In this document: piece by piece, positions 42,574 through 51,559 of the stretch
Layout of the letters: each line of letters opens with the position of its first letter
Position numbering within the stretch: the first letter of the stretch is position 1
From: Roseateles sp. YR242
Lineage (GTDB): Bacteria; Pseudomonadota; Gammaproteobacteria; Burkholderiales; Burkholderiaceae_C
Length of the DNA: 64,000 nt
Assembly: GCF_900109745.1 (NCBI RefSeq)
Contig: NZ_FOAV01000002.1
Coordinates: forward strand, 124,001 to 188,000
Direction: 5' to 3'
The notes under the pieces: generated by a model
The model's database searches: none
What the model was told of the DNA's origin: nothing
Seen by the model: the letters and a program-made list of their open reading frames with translations, nothing else
Made by a program: the position numbers and the translations under genes

Positions 42574-43170
42574 ATGGCCTTTCGTGCGCAACACACGATG
42601 ATCACGTACTGGCAGAAAGTGGTCGGCATGGCCACCGGCCTGAGCGTCATCGTCGGCGTGGCGATGTCCGTCAGCCACCTGGCCGCCTTGGTCAAAGACA
42701 GTAAACGCGCCAACGCAAGCACCCGGCTCCAGGCGCTTCAGCAGATCCACAGCATCCTCAAGGAGGATGAGGCCATCCGTATAAGAGCGAGGCATTTTTT
42801 GCGCAGGGGCGTCCCCGATATCGAACCGCACGTCGTCGACCTGATCCGGGAAGCCGGCTCCGGGGAGGATTTCTACTTCAGTGCCACGATGAAGGACTAC
42901 GCGGCCGTCCATTACCACTATGAGCAGCTCGGGGCGCTGGTCAAGCTGGGGTACATCGAGTTCCCGCTGGTCTTCGAAGTGATCCCGTTTCCCGACGCCT
43001 ACATGAAGGCCGTGCAGCCCATCCGTGATGCGTTGGCAGAGAACTGGCGGGGCATCGGGCAGCGCCCCATGACCGGCTTTGGCTCAGACATTGATTATCT
43101 GAAGGACTGCTTCGAACACAGTCGATCCCATCGGGATGCGCCAGCCGAATGTCCAGGCCAGCAAGACTGA
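42574..43170 (+). CDS. DUF4760-like membrane-anchored protein
   Basis: About 198 aa from the ATG at 42574 (AGGAG just upstream, at a tight 3-nt spacing; 42547 and 42598 are alternatives). One transmembrane helix ([20 protein letters not shown]) is followed by a cytoplasmic helical domain with [35 protein letters not shown] and [20 protein letters not shown]. The layout (one helix, then a domain with a charged helix and YEQLG-type motif) resembles DUF4760, which often occurs in accessory regions. It fills segment III of the tRNA-Asn island. Function unknown. Confidence 0.6.
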   Translation: MAFRAQHTMITYWQKVVGMATGLSVIVGVAMSVSHLAALVKDSKRANASTRLQALQQIHSILKEDEAIRIRARHFLRRGVPDIEPHVVDLIREAGSGEDFYFSATMKDYAAVHYHYEQLGALVKLGYIEFPLVFEVIPFPDAYMKAVQPIRDALAENWRGIGQRPMTGFGSDIDYLKDCFEHSRSHRDAPAECPGQQD

Positions 43171-43249
43171 GCGGCAAAGTCGGGCTAGGGATGGCGCCCA
43201 CCTCACCCAGGTAGACTTCACCGGCCGCCCCGGTCGGGGCACCCCAATG

Positions 43250-43289
43250 AAACCCCATTCGCGAAAGCGACGGGGTTTTCTTCTTTTTT
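43250..43289 (+). terminator. terminator at the distal edge of the island
   Basis: AACCCCATTCGC-GAAA-GCGACGGGGTT then TTCTTCTTTTTT. It shares the string CCCCATTCGCGAAAGCGA with the terminator after the second tRNA-Asn. The bases just before it (GGTCGGGGCACCCC) vaguely resemble the tRNA end, so this may be the most decayed tRNA-tail copy and the right boundary. Confidence 0.75.
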
Positions 43290-43321
43290 ACGCTGCGGTC
43301 CTCCCGCGTTCCCGAGGTCTC

Positions 43322-43669
43322 ATGTCCACCCTGCCCGCCTGCCCCAAATGCCAGTCCGCCTACACCTATGAAGACGGCGCGCAGCTGGTCTGCCCGGAAT
43401 GCGGCCATGAGTGGTCCGCCGTGGCGGGCGCGGAGATTGCGTTGGGCGAAGAGATCCGCGTCATCCGCGACGCCGTGGGCAACGTGCTGCAGGACGGGGA
43501 CACAGTGACGGTGATCAAGGACCTGAAGATCAAAGGCTCATCGCTGGTGGTGAAGGTCGGGACCAAGGTGAAGAACATTCGCCTGGCCGATGGGGATCAC
43601 GACATCGACTGCAAGATCGACGGGATCGGGGCGATGGGGTTGAAGTCGGAGTTTGTGAAGAAGGTCTGA
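43322..43669 (+). CDS. yjdM: zinc-ribbon protein YjdM (PhnA family)
   Basis: 115 aa. An N-terminal zinc ribbon ([20 protein letters not shown], then CPECGHEW) is followed by the PhnA/YjdM core with [39 protein letters not shown] and the end [20 protein letters not shown]. Nearly universal in proteobacteria, once tied to phosphonate use but not a hydrolase; exact role unsettled. It is the first conserved chromosomal gene after the tRNA island. Start at 43322. Confidence 0.95.
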   Translation: MSTLPACPKCQSAYTYEDGAQLVCPECGHEWSAVAGAEIALGEEIRVIRDAVGNVLQDGDTVTVIKDLKIKGSSLVVKVGTKVKNIRLADGDHDIDCKIDGIGAMGLKSEFVKKV

Positions 43670-43759
43670 GCCCATGGCGGAACACTCGAAGCCGGGCTAC
43701 CCTGCCGGACGCACTGTCGCTGGACGGTGAGCCGCTTAGGGGTGCCCTCCCAAGGAAAA

Positions 43760-44897
43760 ATGCAGCTCCGATCCCTTCAAAACAAGCTACTGGACAAGCC
43801 ACCCTGGAAGATCGCCATCCCGATGGCCGCGTTGACATTGGTCGCGCTGGCGTGGTGGCTTTGGCCCGAGGAGCGGCAGGCCGCCGTGCTGACGCCCCCA
43901 TCCACGTCAAGAGGCCTTGCTTCGCCCGCACCATCGAGCGGGGCAAACCCATGGGCGCTGGCCGCAGAAGCATCCCGCCAGGCCAATGCCGCAGCCCCCC
44001 CCCTCTGGCCAACGCTTCTGTGGCGCCCCATTCATGGATGATGACGGCCTCGCTGAAGAGGCACGCACAAAACGTTTGGAGCAACACAACCACGCCCATA
44101 TCCGTCAGCAGGCTCAGCAACTACGGACCGCGCCAGACGAATTGGGGCAGTTGACCGGCGCGGTGCTGGTAAACGACTACGCCGCCATCGTCCAGTTGGC
44201 CCAGGGCACAACGAATCCTCTGGTCTACGGGCTGGCCCTGCGGGCATGCCCCAGGAGCCAACTTCCCGCATGCGATCACTTGAGCGCGCAGCGGTGGATC
44301 CAGTTGGATCCGTCCAACGCCACCGCCTGGTGGGCGTTGGCAGCAGCGGCCAAAGACCGTGCGTCTGCCATTCAGGCGCTCCAGGGCGCAGCGGCGGCTA
44401 CCCACGTCATCCCGCTCAAGAATCAGTTGCTCAAGCGTGCAGCCATGTTGATGGATAGCGGCCCGGAGCAGTTGCTGCCAATAGCCGTGACGACGATAGG
44501 CATTGATTCTGCAGACAGGTTCGACGCCGCCGCCGGCTTGTGGACGGCCTGCGGCAAAACAGCCCCGACCGACCCCGCCCTTGGCGCCGCCTGCCAGGGC
44601 TTTGCGTTGGATGCGGTCAGGATGGAGCCGTCGGCATTGGGAAAATTGGGCGCCACGGTCCACGCCGAGCGCATGGGTGCGAAACCAGAGCAACTACCGC
44701 GCACCAGGGGCGAGCTCAAGGCAATTGTCGAAGCCATTAACGAGTGGCGGACACCCGGCTTCTCTGCCAGCAACGGCGACCTTCCTTGCGAGATGGCACG
44801 AACGATGATGGCCTTTGACCTCGCGTCAGCGGACGAGGGCGATGTGGCCGTGTTTGAGAGAAGACAACAAGGCCAAACCGCCAATCCGAAGCGCTGA
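43760..44897 (+). pseudogene. membrane-anchored protein gene interrupted by a frameshift at a C9 run
   Basis: The 5' part starts at ATG 43760 (AAGGA just upstream), has a transmembrane helix (WKIAIPMAALTLVALAWWLW) and an Ala/Pro-rich linker, and stops at 44041. The 3' part is open in the next frame from 43917 and carries the main domain: LVYGLALRACPRSQLPACDH, then WIQLDPSNATAWWALAAAAKD and SIQALQGAAAAT-like helices. They join at nine consecutive C (43995–44003). With eight C the frame runs straight from NAAAPPSGQRFCGAPF into the domain, giving about 378 aa. No family recognised; an exported TPR-like lipid-free sensor or scaffold is possible. It may be a broken gene, a phase-variable gene or a sequencing error. 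Confidence 0.7.
43995..44003 (+). repeat. homopolymeric C9 tract at the frameshift
   Basis: Nine consecutive C at the exact point where the reading frame of the membrane-anchored gene breaks. Tracts of this length are prone to slippage in vivo and to length errors in sequencing. Confidence 0.95.
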
Positions 44898-44902
44898 GCC
44901 CT

Positions 44903-45520
44903 TCAATGCGTGGCGCGGCTCTTGCGCCATTCCACGTAGCTGCCCAACTCGGGTAGCGGCAGGAAGCCCTCTTCTTCAGGGTTCTCGGGCATTTCACAGA
45001 CCTCGACCAGATCCACATCGGTGGCGGCCGATTTCTCGCCAAGCGCGGTGTCCAGGATCAACAGCAGACCGTTGGCGAAATCTTGTTCCTGATCGTCATT
45101 GAATCCCAGCACGGCGATCCGCAGGCCCAGAACCTCCGGCGCATCCGGGTCCACCATCGGCTCAAACCAGATGTTCTTGGGCTCAAGCTCCACACCTTCA
45201 TAACGGATACCAAAGTCGAACCCCATGGGCGGCTTCAAGGGCACGAAGGTCCACCCCGGCACGTCCGGCGCGACGGAGACCAGCGCGTCCACCAGGGGGA
45301 ACAACTCCCAGTCGCCTTGCGCGGTGATGACGAACTCGCGGTCGTTCTCGCCCGGCACGGAGACCTCGAACCACAGGCCAGCGTTCACTGCCTGCAGCCG
45401 CGCCAGCAGTACATCCCAGAATTCATCATCCGGGGACTGCAGCGTGTCCAGGTCGGACTGATGGGAGAGCAGCCAGCTCCAGAAGGCATTGATCTGCTTC
45501 GGGTCGAGGTCGTCATTCAT
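44903..45520 (-). CDS. conserved hypothetical acidic protein
   Basis: 205 aa, acidic, no signal peptide or membrane segment. Sequence features: FWDVLLARLQAVNAGLWFEV, then an alternation of strands with MGFDFGIRYEGVELEPKNIW and RIAVLGFNDDQEQDFANGLL, and a late VEVCEMPENPEEEGFLPLPE. The layout resembles small immunity-like or SUKH/DUF695-type alpha-beta proteins, but I cannot place it in a family. GGAG lies about 10 nt before the ATG. It ends convergently 5 bp from the frameshifted gene. Confidence 0.7.
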   Translation of the reverse strand: MNDDLDPKQINAFWSWLLSHQSDLDTLQSPDDEFWDVLLARLQAVNAGLWFEVSVPGENDREFVITAQGDWELFPLVDALVSVAPDVPGWTFVPLKPPMGFDFGIRYEGVELEPKNIWFEPMVDPDAPEVLGLRIAVLGFNDDQEQDFANGLLLILDTALGEKSAATDVDLVEVCEMPENPEEEGFLPLPELGSYVEWRKSRATH

Positions 45521-45734
45521 GGGTAAAAGGCTCCAGTTCGCGCGATTATCAGCGTGCGGCCGCTATCGGCCAGCGCTTCGATGGGCACGGCAACGCCGCA
45601 TAGCCATGCACCATGAAGTCATTGCCTCCCGCGTTTGAGTCCCTGACGTTTTCATGTGGTTCGCCGAATGCGGCAACACAAATAGTAGACAGAATATGGC
45701 GACCCCTGCGCATCGCACCACAGCCCCGACATTT

Positions 45735-46445
45735 ATGCAGAAGAACCGCATCCGCGCGATCTCGTTCGATCTGGACGACACGCTCTGGCCCTTTCGCCCT
45801 TGTCTGATCCGCGCCGAAGCGGCGCTTCTGAGCTGGCTGCGCACCCATGCGCCCGGCACCCGGGAACTGCTGGCCGAACCTGCCGCGTTGATGACCTATC
45901 GGGCAAAAGCCCACGCCGATTTCCCGGCCCTGCGCACCGATCTCAGCGCGTTGCGCCTGGCCTCCATCCGTACGCTTCTCGAAGCCGGTCAGGAAGACCC
46001 CACCCTGGCGCAACAAGCGTTCGACGTGTTCTTTGAACAACGTCAACGGGTGGAGCTCTACCCCGAGGTGCTGGAAGCGTTGACCCAACTCAGCCAGCGG
46101 CTGCCTCTGGTGGCGCTGTCGAACGGGAATGCCTGCGTCCACAAGGCTGGGATCGGACAGTTCTTCAAGGGTGCCCTGAGCGCCGCCACACTAGGGATTG
46201 CCAAACCCCAGGCCGAGGCGTTTCATGCGGCAGCGGCACTGGCGGGTGTGCAACCGGCCGAACTGCTGCATGTGGGCGATGACTGGCACCTGGACGTGAT
46301 CGGGGCCGTAGGGGCCGGTGCGCAAGCGGCCTGGGTGGTGCGCGAGGAAGAAGCTGTCACGGCCGATGAGCAAGCCGGCACACTGCACACAAAAGTGGGC
46401 GATCTGGCCCATCTCTGCGAGGTGCTCGCCCACGAACGTGGGTGA
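45735..46445 (+). CDS. HAD family hydrolase (phosphatase)
   Basis: About 236 aa from the ATG at 45735; an in-frame ATG at 45696 would add 13 residues, and neither has a strong ribosome binding site. HAD motif I is ISFDLDDTLWPF (nucleophile and acid Asp), the helical cap follows, motif II is VALSNGN, motif III the Lys in LGIAKPQAEAF and motif IV VGDDWHLDVIGA. All catalytic residues are present, so it is an active phosphatase of the subfamily I type with an alpha-helical cap, probably acting on a small phosphorylated metabolite. Substrate unknown. Confidence 0.9.
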   Translation: MQKNRIRAISFDLDDTLWPFRPCLIRAEAALLSWLRTHAPGTRELLAEPAALMTYRAKAHADFPALRTDLSALRLASIRTLLEAGQEDPTLAQQAFDVFFEQRQRVELYPEVLEALTQLSQRLPLVALSNGNACVHKAGIGQFFKGALSAATLGIAKPQAEAFHAAAALAGVQPAELLHVGDDWHLDVIGAVGAGAQAAWVVREEEAVTADEQAGTLHTKVGDLAHLCEVLAHERG

Positions 46446-46536
46446 GCTGTACCCAGCTTCAGTGGCCTTGATTGTTGTCGCCGTGAACTAATATCTTTTC
46501 GTCGCTGCCCTCCATGGCGGTGGATGGGAGGGCTGC

Positions 46537-47145
46537 ATGGGCTATGAGGCACAGGCACTGTGCGAACTGGGCTTGCAACGCGAGCACGTGAAAGCCCTGC
46601 TGGAGTCCCACGAGATCCTGCTGCGTGGCGCCATCAGGCGGCGTTTTGTGCTCACGTCGATCTTGAATCCGCGCGTCAAGGATGATGTCCTGGCCTTCGA
46701 GTCGGCCGACGGCGACACCGTGACCCTGCACCTCGGCAGCGACGTCTCCGAGAAATGGCTGCGCAAGATCCAGACGCTGCCGCCTTCACTGGCAGAAAAA
46801 CTCGGCATCGGCCCGGACCGGCCCGCGGCCGTTTTCGGCACGGTACCGGATGAGGCGCTGGCGCAGGCGCTCAGCAACGGGACGGAAACCCGCAACTTGC
46901 AGGCGGCCACTGTATTGATCGCCGTGGTGAAGACACCGGCCGATCTGGCCGCTGCGGTGCAGATGCACAGCACCATGCCTTGCCGTGGACTTTGGATCAT
47001 CCATCGCAAAGGACCCAAGGCCGCCCTGCCGGAAGCACAGATCCGGGCCACCCTGCGCGATCTCGCCTACCGAGACCACAAGATCGCCGGCGTGTCGTCG
47101 CAGTGGACGGCTACCCGTTACGCCAGGGCGGAGGCCTCTGCCTGA
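46537..47145 (+). CDS. conserved hypothetical protein
   Basis: 202 aa. A strong ribosome binding site (GGGAGGG) precedes the ATG. Two alpha-beta halves are suggested: the first with LLRGAIRRRFVLTSILNPRV and VTLHLGSDVSEKWLRKIQ, the second with AATVLIAVVKTPADLAAAVQ and RGLWIIHRKGPKAALPEAQI. A DUF3052-like relationship is possible for the second half (RDLAYRDHKIAGVSSQWTAT), but I am not certain. No signal peptide. Convergent with the ATPase gene, 8 bp apart. Confidence 0.7.
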   Translation: MGYEAQALCELGLQREHVKALLESHEILLRGAIRRRFVLTSILNPRVKDDVLAFESADGDTVTLHLGSDVSEKWLRKIQTLPPSLAEKLGIGPDRPAAVFGTVPDEALAQALSNGTETRNLQAATVLIAVVKTPADLAAAVQMHSTMPCRGLWIIHRKGPKAALPEAQIRATLRDLAYRDHKIAGVSSQWTATRYARAEASA

Positions 47146-47153
47146 GCATCGAG

Positions 47154-48323
47154 TTAGCGCGCCGGCCAATGCCACGCCGGTGTGTCTTCCAGCCCTTGGC
47201 CCAGCAGCGTAGTCTCGCCCAGCGCCTTTTCCAGCTGCCAGCAGCGGGCGCCTTCGTGGGCCTCGATGGCTGAGATCAGCCGGCGCGCATGCGACACCAC
47301 GATGAGCTGACATTGTTCACTCGCCTTGACGATCAACCGACCCAACGCGGGTAGCAGGTCCGGGTGCAGGCTGGTTTCGGGTTCGTTCAAGGCCATGAAT
47401 TCGGGCGGCCGCGGGCTGAGCAAGGCCGCCAGAAGCATGAGATACCGCAACGTGCCATCACTCAGTTCTGCAGCCTCCAACGGACGCAGCAGGCCCGGTT
47501 GACGCATGGCGAGCCGGAAGCCACCCGCGTCCTCCCGGATCTGGACCTGCGCGCCAGGAAACGCGTCCTGCAGGCTCTCCTCCAGAAGCGCACTGTCCCC
47601 GATCTCCTCGATCGTTTGCCAGGCTGCCGCCAGGTCGGCGCCGTCGCTGGCCAGCACCGGTGTGAAGGTGCCAACGCGGGAGCGGCGCGCTGGCGCCTCG
47701 GCATCGGTCCGCAGGCTGTCATAGAACCGCCAGCCCCGGATGCGTTCCCGCAGGTTGATCATCTCCGGTGCACCTGCCGGGTCGGCGTACTGCGACAGCA
47801 TGCTGTCGAAAGGCGTCAGCATGGTCCCGACCTGCTGCCAGGAGCGCCCTTCCCGCACTTGCAGCAGCCCATTGCGGCGCTCCACCAGTGCGGAGGCTGG
47901 CCGGTACACCGCCCCGGCCCACACGGCCTCCCGCTTGACGTGAGGATCACCCAGGAACATGGACGTCGAGCTGGGGTCCTGCGGCGGCAGCCCCAGCTCC
48001 AGGGAATAGCCGAACTCGTCTCCTGCAATGCCGAGCTTCAGATTGATGGGCTCGTTCCGGACGGTTCCCATGATCGGCACGTCACCGGTGCGCATGCCCC
48101 GGGTGATGTCCTCCGGCCCCGCCCACAGCGTGGAGGCCAGCCCGCCCTCCAGCGCCAGCGCGGGCACCACACGGTTTTGCGCCGCATCGGCCAGCAGCCG
48201 CAATGAACGATAAAGACTGGATTTGCCGCTGCCGTTGGCCCCGGTGATCAGCGTCAGCTGGTCCAGTGGCAGGCGCAGTTTGCGCAGGGAGCGGTAGTTG
48301 TCAACGGCGAGAGCGCGAAGCAT
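47154..48323 (-). CDS. AAA family ATPase (RecF/SMC-like ABC ATPase)
   Basis: 389 aa. It begins MLRALAVDNYRSLRKLRLPL, then the Walker A loop ITGANGSGKSSLYRSLRLL; the ABC signature is AAELSDGTLRYLMLLAALL; Walker B and the D-loop are FMALNEPETSLHPDLLPALG; and the switch histidine follows in LIVVSHARRL. This is the predicted ATPase family (COG4637) often found singly in genomes; roles in DNA repair or defence have been suggested for relatives, none shown for this group. No nuclease (TOPRIM) domain is present. Normal codon usage for the genome. Confidence 0.88.
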   Translation of the reverse strand: MLRALAVDNYRSLRKLRLPLDQLTLITGANGSGKSSLYRSLRLLADAAQNRVVPALALEGGLASTLWAGPEDITRGMRTGDVPIMGTVRNEPINLKLGIAGDEFGYSLELGLPPQDPSSTSMFLGDPHVKREAVWAGAVYRPASALVERRNGLLQVREGRSWQQVGTMLTPFDSMLSQYADPAGAPEMINLRERIRGWRFYDSLRTDAEAPARRSRVGTFTPVLASDGADLAAAWQTIEEIGDSALLEESLQDAFPGAQVQIREDAGGFRLAMRQPGLLRPLEAAELSDGTLRYLMLLAALLSPRPPEFMALNEPETSLHPDLLPALGRLIVKASEQCQLIVVSHARRLISAIEAHEGARCWQLEKALGETTLLGQGLEDTPAWHWPAR

Positions 48324-48436
48324 GGGCGAGACGAGTCCGTTCTAAGTTGCACGGTCCGGTTCAACTCGCGGGGCATGCGTCAAAAAAAGCCGCCAGTTCG
48401 CCGGATGCGACGACTGTACCGGCGCGACACCCCGGA

Positions 48437-48473
48437 CAAAAAAAGGCCCAGGGCCGCCATGCGGGCCTGGGCC
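48437..48473 (-). terminator. Rho-independent terminator of the leftward TonB receptor gene
   Basis: On the minus strand GGCCCAGGCCCGC and GCGGCCCTGGGCC form a long GC stem with ATG in the loop, followed by a run of seven T. It lies about 55 bp after the stop of the receptor gene. Confidence 0.92.
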
Positions 48474-48526
48474 GCTCATGAAGGGACCCACAACAGGCAA
48501 TGCCCGTTGTCGGCCGCTTCACACGA

Positions 48527-51226
48527 TCAGAAGTCCTTGCGAGCCGTCACCGTGAACACCCGGCCACGCACGTCATACAGGCTGGGGTTGTAGCCCACCG
48601 AGTAATACGACGAGGAATACACGTCGGTCGGCGGTGCCTTGTCGAACAGGTTGGTGATGATGCCGGTCAGCTTCCAGCCCGCGAAGCCGCTATAGCTGCC
48701 GCTCAGATTCACCGTGGTGAAGGCGCTCAGTTGGCACAGGTCATAACGGCCAGCGGTGGTCGCCGTGACGCTGCAGGTGCCGCCTGCGTCATAACTCTTC
48801 ATCTTGCCGGTGTAGTTCACGCGCAGATTGGCATTCCAGGGTCCGTGCGCCCAGTTCACGCTGGTGGTCATGCGCAGCAGCGGCACGCCGTAGTAGCCCT
48901 TCTTCTCGACGTCCTCACCACCGGCCTCGGTCTGCTCCTTCTGGCTCAGCACGCGGGTGCCTGTAAAGGTGAAGCGAAGGTCATGGCCTTCCGCCACGCG
49001 CCAGCGGAGGTTGCTGTCCCATTCCACACCGGTGGCGGAGTTGCGCGACATATTGCGGTACTGGCGGATCACCTGCGTGATCTGGCCATCCGCATTGCGG
49101 ATCACGGCGCCGGGGAACTCGCTTTCACGGTCCACCACTTCCTGGGCGCTCAAACGGTCCACGACATTGCGGCGTGTAATGGAATAGCCGTCCAGTGTCA
49201 TGTCCAGCCAGGACGTGGGGTTGAAGATCAACCCGGCGGTCAGGGAATTGGATTGTTCCGGCTTCAGATCCGAATTGGCCGAAATGACGCTGGAGATCGA
49301 CTCCGTGCAATGCGTATTGGAGCTGCTCACCACCGGACACAGCGAGGGGTCCTGCACGGTCGTGAACGCAAACACCTTGGACGGCGAGATTTGCGACAGC
49401 GACGGCGCACGGAAGCCGTTGGAGTAGGTCGCACGCACCGCCAGCGATTGCGCCACCTTGTACTTGGCGCCGACCTTGCCGGTCAGCGCAGAGCCAAAGT
49501 CGTTGTAGTTTTCAATGCGCACGCCGGTCTGCGTTTCCAGGTCCTTCAACAGCGGCGCCTGCAGTTCGGCAAAGGCCGCTGCTGCGGTGCGCGAGCCATT
49601 GGCCTGCGAAATACCCAGCCCGATGATGTCGCCAGAGCCGATGCGATCATCGGCGCCGACCTTGAAGCTCTCATAACGCAGCTCCGTGCCCACACCCAGC
49701 ATCACGGCGCCGCCGGACAGCGTCCCCACCTGGCGGGAACCCCGCAGATCCACCGAGGTGGTGGTGGCGGTGCCGGTGTTCTGCAGCTTGGGCGACACGG
49801 ACGCAATCACGGATGCGCTGTTGGTGCCTCCAAAGCGGTAGCTCTGGTCAGCGATTGCGGCGGTCAGGCCGGAGACGCTGATGAAGCCATAACGGTCTTC
49901 GGTCTTGTCCTGCCAGTGGTGCAGGAAACCGGCATCCCAGTCCCAGCCACCCCATTCAAACTGGGCGCCCACGACCAGGCGCAGATTGTCCGTGGTGTTG
50001 ACGGTGTAGCGAGGAATGTCGGTGAAGCGATAACGCAGGCCCAGGGCCGTTGGCGCGGTGTACCCGAACACCGGGTTGGCGGCGGTCGCCACCGAGGTCG
50101 GGTTGTCCGGGTGGTCCGCCGGCAGCACCAGCCCGCTGTAGCTCACGGAGTTGCCCGCAGCATCGCCCCAGGTGGTGGTGGCTTCGCTGATGGTGGCCGA
50201 CGCGCTGTTGTAGCGGCTCTCGGTGCGCGAGGCCAGCAGCTCCGCCGTGATCTGCGCGCCATTGTCCAGGTTCATGCTGCCGCGCAGCAGGCCGGAGGCA
50301 CGCTTCTGGCCGTTCACGTAGTACAGGTCCTTGCCATAGGACGCATAACGGCAATAGGTGGAGGTGCCGGAGGTGTACTGGCTGTCCGTCGGGCAGTCAT
50401 TGCCCATGCCCTTGAACGTACCGGCCAGGCCATTGCGGTAGGTGTAGAAGTTGCCCGGGCTGGAGTAGTTGCTGTTGAGCGTGTTGCGGGTGAAGAGAGA
50501 ACCCAGGGTGTCCTGGTCCACAAGGTCCAGCTTCTCGGTGATGGCCACGGCGTCGCGCTGGTACAGGTCCAGCACGCCGAAGATGTTGAAGCCGTCCTTC
50601 GCCAGGTCACCACGGCCCCAGGCCACGTTGCCGCTGGTCGTCTTGAACAGGCCGTCTCCGCGCTGGCTGGCGGACACTTCCACGGCCTGGCCGGTGTAGT
50701 CGCGGCGCAGGATGATGTTGATCACCCCGGCCAGTGCGTCAGAGCCGTACAGTGAAGAGGCACCGTCCTTCAGGATTTCGACCCGCTCGATCGCCGACAG
50801 CGGAATGGAGCTGACGTTGAACATGGTGCCCTGACCCGTGTTCGGGTCAATGGCGGCCGCTGGGGCCATGCGCCGTCCATTGAGCAGGGTCAGCGTGGCT
50901 GCGGAGCCCATGCCGCGCAGCGAGATGGACGAGGTGCCCGAGGCCCAGCCATTGCCTGAACTCAGATCCTGCTGGCCATCGCCGGTCACCGAGGTATTCA
51001 TGCGCAGCAGTTGCTCGACCGAGGTCGCGCCGCTTCGCTCGATGTCCTGACGGGTGATGATGGCGACGGGGGCTGGCGTTTCCTTGTCCGTGCGCTTGAT
51101 CATCGAGCCGGTGATCTCGACTCGCTCCAGCTTCTGACTATCCGCCTCGGTGCTGGCAGTCTGGGCATAGAGGGGAACCATGGGCACCAGCATGGCAAGT
51201 GCGGTCGCTCGACGACGAAGTCGCAT
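48527..51226 (-). CDS. TonB-dependent receptor
   Basis: 899 aa. Signal peptide (ATALAMLVPMVPLYAQ), then VEITGSMIKRTDKETPAPVA, the plug (IERSGATSVEQLLRMN, ISLRGMGSAATLTLLNGRRM, RVEILKDGASSLYGSDALAG, VINIILRRD) and a large barrel ending in GRVFTVTARKDF. The GSxIKR–TPAPV start and the LNGRR box mark the large-substrate TonB receptors common in Xanthomonadales and Burkholderiales, often for glycans, peptides or plant compounds rather than siderophores. AGGAG is 6 nt before the ATG. An AraC-type gene lies upstream on the same strand, separated by 333 bp; control by it is possible. Confidence 0.92.
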   Translation of the reverse strand: MRLRRRATALAMLVPMVPLYAQTASTEADSQKLERVEITGSMIKRTDKETPAPVAIITRQDIERSGATSVEQLLRMNTSVTGDGQQDLSSGNGWASGTSSISLRGMGSAATLTLLNGRRMAPAAAIDPNTGQGTMFNVSSIPLSAIERVEILKDGASSLYGSDALAGVINIILRRDYTGQAVEVSASQRGDGLFKTTSGNVAWGRGDLAKDGFNIFGVLDLYQRDAVAITEKLDLVDQDTLGSLFTRNTLNSNYSSPGNFYTYRNGLAGTFKGMGNDCPTDSQYTSGTSTYCRYASYGKDLYYVNGQKRASGLLRGSMNLDNGAQITAELLASRTESRYNSASATISEATTTWGDAAGNSVSYSGLVLPADHPDNPTSVATAANPVFGYTAPTALGLRYRFTDIPRYTVNTTDNLRLVVGAQFEWGGWDWDAGFLHHWQDKTEDRYGFISVSGLTAAIADQSYRFGGTNSASVIASVSPKLQNTGTATTTSVDLRGSRQVGTLSGGAVMLGVGTELRYESFKVGADDRIGSGDIIGLGISQANGSRTAAAAFAELQAPLLKDLETQTGVRIENYNDFGSALTGKVGAKYKVAQSLAVRATYSNGFRAPSLSQISPSKVFAFTTVQDPSLCPVVSSSNTHCTESISSVISANSDLKPEQSNSLTAGLIFNPTSWLDMTLDGYSITRRNVVDRLSAQEVVDRESEFPGAVIRNADGQITQVIRQYRNMSRNSATGVEWDSNLRWRVAEGHDLRFTFTGTRVLSQKEQTEAGGEDVEKKGYYGVPLLRMTTSVNWAHGPWNANLRVNYTGKMKSYDAGGTCSVTATTAGRYDLCQLSAFTTVNLSGSYSGFAGWKLTGIITNLFDKAPPTDVYSSSYYSVGYNPSLYDVRGRVFTVTARKDF

Positions 51227-51559
51227 GAAAACTCCTGGACGGGAAAAAGAGGGGATGGAGGAAACAGACAGATGGCTGGATCACAGCCGCCTGTAAAAAT
51301 TCTGTAATCCACCCCTCTTTTGCGCCCGGAGAAAACTGCGGGGTTTGTAGAAAGCCGCTTTGACCCCAGGCGTTTGCAGGGAAACCACCAAGCGCCACGG
51401 ACACAAGCTGTTGGTTGTTGGCTGCACTCTGCCCCGTCGATGTACTGATTTCCGCGCCGCCAGCAGGCGTGACAACGCGCCGGCGCTCGCCGGTCCATTC
51501 GCTGATCTATGCGCCGGTCCGCTCGCCGGTCTTCCCGCCGAGGAGGTGGATCTGCGCGC
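51227..51559. other. intergenic region between the AraC gene and the TonB receptor, no gene seen
   Basis: About 330 bp with no convincing frame. It should contain the receptor's promoter. The stretch 51290–51330 is AT-richer than its surroundings; no clear operator or terminator was recognised. Confidence 0.5.

Larger units (their letters stand above)
37946..43289. mobile_element. tRNA-Asn-anchored accessory island in three stacked segments
   Basis: The DNA between the intact tRNA-Asn and the chromosomal gene yjdM is divided by copies of the tRNA tail: 37946–41205, 41206–42308 and 42309 to about 43289. The first two segments end in the tRNA 3' part plus a hairpin terminator; the third ends in a terminator of the same design preceded by a barely recognisable tail. 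Several genes (notably the reverse transcriptase gene, 38159–39787) have visibly lower GC and weaker GC3 than the surroundings. Cargo: reverse transcriptase, Tae4-type effector with a membrane protein, a secreted protein with a small ORF, and a DUF4760-like protein. No integrase, transposase or phage gene is seen, so mobilisation would need help in trans or the integrase has been lost. Confidence 0.75.

Noticed and set aside
37946-43289. Prophage or integrative conjugative element
   Set aside because: No integrase, capsid, relaxase or replication gene is present; only tRNA-tail repeats and cargo are visible.
48500-50755. 751-codon plus-strand frame over the TonB receptor
   Set aside because: Antisense shadow; it also reads through the receptor's terminator region.
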